The translations under genes and the position numbers were made by a program. A stretch of 39,078 nt of DNA from assembly GCA_944381535.1 (NCBI GenBank), contig CALWLN010000170.1:1-39078 (forward strand), given 5' to 3'. The notes under the pieces are model-generated. The model was not told where the DNA came from. It made no database searches and worked only from the letters and a program-made list of their open reading frames with translations. Below are positions 35,006 through 39,078 of the stretch, in pieces. Position 1 is the first letter of the stretch. Every line of letters begins with the position of its first letter. The DNA comes from an uncultured Lachnospiraceae bacterium (lineage in GTDB: Bacteria; Bacillota; Clostridia; Lachnospirales; Lachnospiraceae).

Positions 35006-36066
35006 AATATCACCTCATGACCGGTTCTTGCAGATTCATAAATGGCATCCAAAATCTCCATCAGCGTCACGCCGTCCTCCGCCGGAGCCTTGCAGGGCGT
35101 GTTATTTCTCACACAGTCCACAAAATGATTGATTTCATTAGCGAACAGGCCGTCAAAGCTTAAGGCCGTGGGGGTGGCAAGCTGCACGTTAGACATATAA
35201 CCGTTGAGCTCCGTATAAATTTCCAGCTCCGGATCCAGCTTCGCTCCGGCCTTGGTGCCGAACAGCTCGATAGTCCCGGTATCCTCCTTAAGGTTCAGGG
35301 AAAAGGAGGCTTCCAGGGAAATCACCGCTCCGTTGTCGTAGCGTATGAGGGCCACGGCCAGGTCCTCCACGTCAAAAATATCCTGCTCGCTTCTGCTCAC
35401 AGAGGAATAGCCGCCATGGGCGCCCTTAATTCCCGGGCGGTTCTTAAGCTGGTCGAAGGTTGCCCCGTACACGGACACCGGCTTGGGATTGCCGATCAGA
35501 TACCGGGTCAGATCAATGACGTGGACGCCCAGATCGATCAGAGGGCCGCCGCCGGAGCGGGACTTGTCGCCAAACCAGCCGCCGGGACAGCCGTTACGGC
35601 GAAGGTAGGTGGCCTTGCCGTAATAAATATCGCCGAAATAGCCATTTTGAATGTAGTCGGTTAATATGTTACAATCGTTGCCGAAGCGGCGCACAAAGCC
35701 GATCATCAGAAGCTTTCCGTTCTTCTCGGCCGCCTCCTTCATCTCTCTGGCCTCCCTGGCGCTGGTAGCCATGGGCTTCTCGCAGATGACATGACAGCCC
35801 GCGTTGAGGGCCGCAATGGCGCAGGGGGCATGCTGGCTGTTCCAGGTGCAGACGCTGACGGCTTCAATCTCCGGCAATTCTTTTAACATCACGTCCTTGT
35901 CCGTGTAGGTACGGGTAACGCCATACTTCTCCGCCATCATTTTTACTTGGTTCTCATTAATGTCGCAAAACGCGTACAGTTCCACATTGGGATTTTTCAG
36001 GTACGCATTAATGTGTTCGTTGGAAATGCTTCCGGTTCCGATTACCGCTACTTTAATCTTATCCAT
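35002..36066 (-). CDS. Gfo/Idh/MocA-family sugar oxidoreductase
   Basis: This is a 354-residue NAD(P)-dependent oxidoreductase. It has a Rossmann motif VAVIGTGSIS at residues 6-15, the canonical catalytic ICEKPMATS (E96, K97, P98), and GGGPLIDLGVHVIDLTRYL with the usual Asp/His pair in the C-terminal domain. Start chosen at 36066 with AGGAG 9 bases upstream; the frame runs to 36108 without a ribosome site. It lies between two TIM-barrel isomerase genes, overlapping one by 4 bases. It probably oxidises a sugar, inositol or glycoside position so that the partner barrels can act on the ketone. Confidence 0.9.
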   Translation of the reverse strand: MDKIKVAVIGTGSISNEHINAYLKNPNVELYAFCDINENQVKMMAEKYGVTRTYTDKDVMLKELPEIEAVSVCTWNSQHAPCAIAALNAGCHVICEKPMATSAREAREMKEAAEKNGKLLMIGFVRRFGNDCNILTDYIQNGYFGDIYYGKATYLRRNGCPGGWFGDKSRSGGGPLIDLGVHVIDLTRYLIGNPKPVSVYGATFDQLKNRPGIKGAHGGYSSVSRSEQDIFDVEDLAVALIRYDNGAVISLEASFSLNLKEDTGTIELFGTKAGAKLDPELEIYTELNGYMSNVQLATPTALSFDGLFANEINHFVDCVRNNTPCKAPAEDGVTLMEILDAIYESARTGHEVIL

Positions 36067-36153
36067 TTCAGTTCTCTCCTGTCCAATATTTTTTTGGGGC
36101 AAGGTCATGCTTTTTCATCTAACCATGGCCCCCTTGGCTTCTTGGCCCTGGTG

Positions 36154-36996
36154 TCATTTTATGTGTGCATTCAGAAAATCCACCGCAATCTGAATATCCT
36201 TGAGGGGCGTGTCCCCTACCTCCCGCTCAATAGTCAGGAAGCCGTGGTAGCCAATCTCGTCAAGGGCCTTTAAATAGCCCGCAAAATCCACCTGGCCCTG
36301 GCCTAACGGCAGCTCGTCAAAGGAAGGGCTCTCCGGGTTCTCCACATCCAGCAGTCCGTAAACCTCCTCAGGCTCCCGGTAATAATTCCTCCGTCCATCC
36401 TTGGCATGGGTATGCACAATGTAATCCCTCAGGTTATATACCGCCTGCACCGGGTCATCTCCGGTCACCATAACAAGATTGGCCGGGTCCAGATTCACCG
36501 CCACTCCGGTGGAATGAAGGCTGTCCAGAAACCCTTTCAGCACCGCCGAAGTCTCCGGCCCCGTCTCCACCGCAAAATGGGCCTCCAGGGAATCCGCGTA
36601 CTCCGCCAGCGCACCGCAGGCCTCCTGCATGATCTGATACCGGGGATGATTCTTATCCGCCGGCACAACCCCGATATGGGTAGTCACGATATCCGTCTCC
36701 AGATCCTTTGCCAGTTCCAGAATCCGTTTGGACTTCTCGATAAGCTCCGGATTCAGTTCGGGATTGTGGAAACCCTTGCCCAAATCTCCACACAGAGCGG
36801 AGACCACAAGCCCCTCGCTTTTTACCATATCCAGGAATTCCCGGCGTTTTCCCGGCGTCATCTTCTCTGGGGCAAGTTCCCCGTAGGTGGCGTAGGCCTG
36901 CACACCCGAAATCCCCATCTTCCGCGCCTCCTTCAAGGCCTCCGGATAAGGCTTTTTAAAGCTCTCCAACACAACTCCGATTGAAAAATCGTACAT
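36154..36996 (-). CDS. sugar phosphate isomerase/epimerase-type TIM barrel (second copy)
   Basis: This is a 280-residue AP_endonuc_2-family barrel. Likely metal ligands: glutamate in FAVETGPE, aspartate in VNLDPANL, histidine in VHTHAKDG and glutamate in LTIEREVG. The start at 36996 has AAAGGAG 8 bases upstream; the frame extends to 37047 but without support. It is only distantly like the other barrel of the operon, so the two probably catalyse different steps. It is the first gene of the module, 87 bases ahead of the Gfo/Idh gene and divergent from the AraC regulator. Confidence 0.87.
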   Translation of the reverse strand: MYDFSIGVVLESFKKPYPEALKEARKMGISGVQAYATYGELAPEKMTPGKRREFLDMVKSEGLVVSALCGDLGKGFHNPELNPELIEKSKRILELAKDLETDIVTTHIGVVPADKNHPRYQIMQEACGALAEYADSLEAHFAVETGPETSAVLKGFLDSLHSTGVAVNLDPANLVMVTGDDPVQAVYNLRDYIVHTHAKDGRRNYYREPEEVYGLLDVENPESPSFDELPLGQGQVDFAGYLKALDEIGYHGFLTIEREVGDTPLKDIQIAVDFLNAHIK

Positions 36997-37036
36997 AACA
37001 GCTTCTCCTTTCGCATAACATTTTTTTGCTGTCCAT

Positions 37037-37046
37037 TGACATGTCA
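37037..37046. promoter_or_regulatory. 10-bp palindrome in the leader of the isomerase operon
   Basis: TGACATGTCA is perfectly symmetric and lies just downstream of the -10 box. Its half-site TTGACA/TGTCAA also builds the larger dyad at 37086-37109, so both may bind one regulator. Confidence 0.35.
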
Positions 37047-37055
37047 TTTGCCTTT

Positions 37056-37083
37056 ATTATATAATTTTTTCATAGTTTGTAAA
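37056..37083 (-). promoter_or_regulatory. promoter of the isomerase/oxidoreductase operon
   Basis: On the minus strand TTTACA (37078-37083), 16-base spacer, TATAAT (37056-37061). Confidence 0.65.
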
Positions 37084-37085
37084 GC

Positions 37086-37109
37086 TGTCAATGTTGCCGC
37101 AATTTGACA
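37086..37109. promoter_or_regulatory. 24-bp imperfect dyad upstream of the operon -35 box
   Basis: TGTCAA (37086-37091) and TTGACA (37104-37109) flank an inner TTGC-C-GCAA. It lies directly upstream of the -35 box, where an AraC-type activator would bind. Confidence 0.45.
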
Positions 37110-37203
37110 CAATATTGCCCTCTGACCGCTCTCTGCCCCTTCACCCCAACAGTTTTAAGAACATTGGGGGCATTTAGCGGTTACCAGGCGGAAAGGAGTC
37201 GCT

Positions 37204-38010
37204 ATGTCTACTTTTTATGAAAAACACAACTACCTGGACCCGGATTTTCCTATTTTTTTCCATCACGACCACAGCAGCCGGGAAAATTCCCGTTTTCCCA
37301 CCCATTGGCACGAACACATCGAACTTCTCTACATTACCGATGGCATGTGCCTCGTCTGTGGAAACGGTATCACGCTGAAAGCCGCCCCCGGCGATGTTGT
37401 CATGATCAGTCCCAACTGCGTCCACGATATCCACGCCGCGGAAAAATCCTGCGGCTACTACTGTATCACGGCGGACAAGGGCTTCTGCGACAGCTTTGGC
37501 GTGCCCATGTGCAGCGGACAGTTTGCCATGGTGCTGAAAGACGCCCCCATAAAGGAATGCTACGAGAGTATTATTCACACCATGCAGGAGGAGCCCCGCC
37601 ATTTTCGGATGGAAGCCAAGGCCCTGGTGCTCCGCCTTCTGATTCTCTGCTGCCGGGCCGCCGAGGACGCGGATATGGACGGAAAGGAACACGCCCATTC
37701 CCGGATGGTGACGGAGGCCATCAATTATCTGCACCTGCATTTTGCGGAACCTGTCACGGTGGATGATCTCTGCGCTCATCTGGGCTTCAGCAAGTTTTAC
37801 CTCTGCCGCAGCTTTAAGGCCGCCACCGGGAAAACCATTATGGATTATCTTAATTATCTGCGGTGCGTGAACGCCAGACGGCTTATTGCCAGCGGACAGT
37901 ACAATATCAGCGAGAGCGCAAGAAGAAGCGGGTTTCACAATATGTCCTATTTTTCCCGCTCTTATTTAAAACAGATGGGACATAAGCCCTCCCAGGCGCG
38001 GCAGCAGTAG
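37204..38010 (+). CDS. AraC-family transcriptional regulator (cupin + HTH)
   Basis: This is a 268-residue regulator. The N-terminal cupin contains FPTHWHEHIELLYITDG with the typical paired histidines and glutamate. The C-terminal domain has two helix-turn-helix units (DLCAHLGFSKFYLCRSF and SESARRSGFHNMSYFSRSYL) ending in GHKPSQAR. The ATG at 37204 follows AAAGGAG by 5 bases. It is transcribed divergently from the isomerase/oxidoreductase operon across 207 bases that contain a promoter and dyad sites, so it is the probable activator of that operon. The ligand is unknown. Confidence 0.9.
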   Translation: MSTFYEKHNYLDPDFPIFFHHDHSSRENSRFPTHWHEHIELLYITDGMCLVCGNGITLKAAPGDVVMISPNCVHDIHAAEKSCGYYCITADKGFCDSFGVPMCSGQFAMVLKDAPIKECYESIIHTMQEEPRHFRMEAKALVLRLLILCCRAAEDADMDGKEHAHSRMVTEAINYLHLHFAEPVTVDDLCAHLGFSKFYLCRSFKAATGKTIMDYLNYLRCVNARRLIASGQYNISESARRSGFHNMSYFSRSYLKQMGHKPSQARQQ

Positions 38011-38065
38011 ATAAACAGCGGGGAGGATATTTTCGATCCTCCCCGCTGTAGCATGCTCTGTATAA

Positions 38066-38293
38066 TTATGCCACCTTTGCATAATCAACCACGGAAATAT
38101 CTTCCATAGCTTTTCTGGTTGTTTCAATAATTTTTTCCAATTTCTCCACTACATCTCCAGTATAATAAATCTCATTGCACTCGCTGCATTTATAGCAAGG
38201 AACATTTCTGACAATCACAAGGCAGCCTCCTAAATCAGTTACACTCGTTGTCGTGCTTTTCTCTGCCTCTGCTCCACATCCTAAACACTTCAT
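38066..38293 (-). CDS. YgiT-type zinc-finger antitoxin-like protein
   Basis: This is a 75-residue protein. Two CXXC pairs (CLGC near residue 3 and CYKCSEC near 33) bind zinc as in the N-terminal domain of MqsA/YgiT. The C-terminal helix DVVEKLEKIIETTRKAM is usual for the short form paired with DUF4258 toxins. It has no DNA-binding HTH domain. AAAGGAG lies upstream of ATG 38293, and the start overlaps the stop of a truncated toxin frame by ATGA, confirming the original toxin-antitoxin operon. The toxin is now broken, so this is an orphan. Confidence 0.82.
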   Translation of the reverse strand: MKCLGCGAEAEKSTTTSVTDLGGCLVIVRNVPCYKCSECNEIYYTGDVVEKLEKIIETTRKAMEDISVVDYAKVA

Positions 38294-38421
38294 TCTTTTC
38301 GCTCCTTTCTGGTTTTAAAATCTGCCTCCCACTGCTCCAAATTTGGATAGTATGCCGTTATTAGATATATATAGTTATTATTCATACTCACAACTACGTG
38401 TAAATATTTATTATTTGCAGA
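38290..38421 (-). pseudogene. C-terminal remnant of a DUF4258 toxin
   Basis: The frame ending in TGA at 38290-38292 reads NNKYLHVVVSMNN, then YIYLITAYYPNLEQWEADF and KTRKERKE. This is the end of DUF4258 (BrnT/RelE-like) toxins, recognisable from about 38412. An in-frame stop at 38422-38424 closes the 5' side, and the N-terminal half with its conserved His/Arg residues is missing. Confidence 0.75.
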
Positions 38422-38436
38422 TTACGCAGCCCCTTT

Positions 38437-38654
38437 CTATTCTTCTGTATAACCTCCGGTAATCTCAATTGGATTCCCGTCCGGATCCATAAATGTAAAA
38501 TACCAGTATGGTGAAAATACATGAATATACCGAATCGGCGTCAACTCTATTGCAATATCTAACCCTTTTATTCTTTCATATCCAAAACCTTTTCATAAAA
38601 TTGCACGGATTTATCAAAATCTTTCACCACTAAATAGATGGAACCGTATCTCAT
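38437..38654 (-). pseudogene. VOC (glyoxalase/bleomycin resistance) protein with an internal deletion
   Basis: From ATG 38654 (GGAGGG upstream) the frame reads MRYGSIYLVVKDFDKSVQFY, the first strand and helix of a VOC domain, and stops after 29 codons at about 38568. A second frame ending at 38437 reads FSPYWYFTFMDPDGNPIEIT, the last strand with the conserved metal-site glutamate. The 60-70 residues between them are deleted. The remainder is certainly non-functional. Confidence 0.78.
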
Positions 38655-38683
38655 CCTTTTCCCTCCAAATTTCCAAAGGCTAA

Positions 38684-38725
38684 GTCCCCCGAGAAGAAGT
38701 TATCTTCCGGGGGACCCTTTTTATT
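38684..38725 (+). terminator. intrinsic terminator reading to the right
   Basis: Stem GTCCCCCG (38684-38691) with CGGGGGAC (38708-38715), inner GAAG/CTTC, then CCTTTTT. No intact plus-strand gene lies before it in this intergenic stretch, so it may be left over from a lost gene or act on read-through. Confidence 0.7.
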
Positions 38726-38781
38726 ACTTATTGATGTTGGGGCAAAATACGCTTTACCCCCAAAAAACTTTTTACTGCACT

Positions 38782-38888
38782 TCGGGAAACTCAAACTCCG
38801 CTTCGCTACGTTTGGGTAGCAGGCAGCGGCTTCGCCTCGGGAAACCCGAACTCCGCTTCGCTACGTTTGGGTAGCGCACAGCTACGCT
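38782..38888. repeat. GC-rich direct repeat with hairpins behind nifJ
   Basis: Two 39-bp copies (38782-38820 and 38837-38875) differ at only a few positions. Both contain CTCCGCTTCGCTACGTTTGG and can fold through CCCGAAC/GTTTGGG-type arms. A short hairpin separates them, and GCACAG/CTGTGC follows at about 38877-38892. The block sits in the 3' untranslated region of nifJ. Confidence 0.65.
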
Positions 38889-38893
38889 GTGCT

Positions 38894-39078
38894 TTATTCC
38901 TCAGTGCCGTACAGCTTCACCAGCTTGTTCAGATACTCATAACGCTCTTTAGCGTTCTTCTCTGCATTGTCAAACAGCTTCTCGGCCCGATCCGGATTGA
39001 ATCTTGCCAGAGAATTGTAACGAACCTCGCCGTTCAGGAAAGCTTTGTAGTCTCCGGTGGGTGCCTTGCTGTCTAAGG
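38894..39078 (-). CDS. nifJ: pyruvate:ferredoxin (flavodoxin) oxidoreductase, C-terminal end (partial)
   Basis: The frame enters from the right edge and stops at 38894-38896, giving the last 61 residues (from LDSKAPTGDYKAFLNGEVRY to VKLYGTEE). The patterns DYKAFLNGEVRY and AEKLFDNAEKNAKERYEYL are the usual carboxy-terminal tail of clostridial PFOR, which makes acetyl-CoA, CO2 and reduced ferredoxin from pyruvate. The remaining ~1100 residues lie outside the window. The malic enzyme made elsewhere in this window would supply pyruvate to it. Confidence 0.85.
   Translation of the reverse strand, partial: LDSKAPTGDYKAFLNGEVRYNSLARFNPDRAEKLFDNAEKNAKERYEYLNKLVKLYGTEE

Noticed and set aside
37174-37938. 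254-codon minus-strand frame
   Set aside because: It is opposite the AraC gene at 37204-38010, which has a ribosome site and clear cupin and HTH motifs.
1-39078. Mobile element as the cause of the deletions
   Set aside because: No transposase, integrase, terminal inverted repeats or target duplications were found at the joints that I could inspect.

Overview
The window looks like chromosome from a gut-type Clostridia, most likely a Lachnospiraceae member. This is judged from gene content and local order: DUF512 radical-SAM protein, der, plsY and gpsA in a row, a lone UgpC/MsmX ATPase, a SWIM/SNF2 helicase with the Firmicutes SNF2-associated region, HelD, many AraC regulators of sugar genes, strong AGGAGG ribosome sites and pyruvate:ferredoxin oxidoreductase. 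It is an inference, not a taxonomic assignment. No prophage, transposase, integrase, CRISPR array, rRNA or tRNA was seen.

Layout. (1) 1-7.87 kb is a sugar-use locus. A glycoside hydrolase and a Gfo/Idh/MocA oxidoreductase form an operon divergent from an AraC regulator. Beside them lies a collapsed carbohydrate transport operon, in which a membrane sensor-regulator, a solute-binding lipoprotein and a permease have been fused by deletions. (2) 7.9-12.7 kb holds fumC, a malic enzyme and an OmpR-type two-component pair in one direction, ending at a clear terminator. (3) 12.8-17.1 kb is one large SNF2-family ATPase. (4) 17.2-19.7 kb holds an ECF sigma factor and its membrane partner, flanked by gene debris (an AAA-ATPase/nuclease-family fragment and an AraC C-terminus). 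(5) 19.8-25.2 kb is a DNA-damage-like block: yedK, a small unknown gene, a Y-family polymerase, HelD and a zinc-ribbon/DUF2085 pair. Four LexA-like boxes lie at its gene starts. (6) 25.4-33.8 kb holds the shared sugar-ABC ATPase and then an eight-gene array (DUF512 protein, der, plsY, gpsA, two zinc-ribbon/membrane proteins, dut and an orotate-PRTase-like gene). This array runs from a good promoter at 33.9 kb to a strong terminator at 26.7 kb. (7) 34.1-38.0 kb is a second sugar module: two TIM-barrel isomerases and a Gfo/Idh oxidoreductase, divergent from another AraC regulator. (8) 38.0-39.1 kb holds an orphan YgiT-type antitoxin, remnants of its toxin and of a VOC protein, a GC-rich repeat, and the end of nifJ entering from the right edge.

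The most interesting region is 20.5-24.9 kb. LexA-like operators mark the polymerase, an unknown 106-residue protein with yedK, and a zinc-ribbon membrane operon, which suggests a compact SOS regulon with at least one undescribed member. Several independent deletions (4.9, 5.7, 17.4, 19.6 and 38.4-38.6 kb) show active decay of accessory genes.
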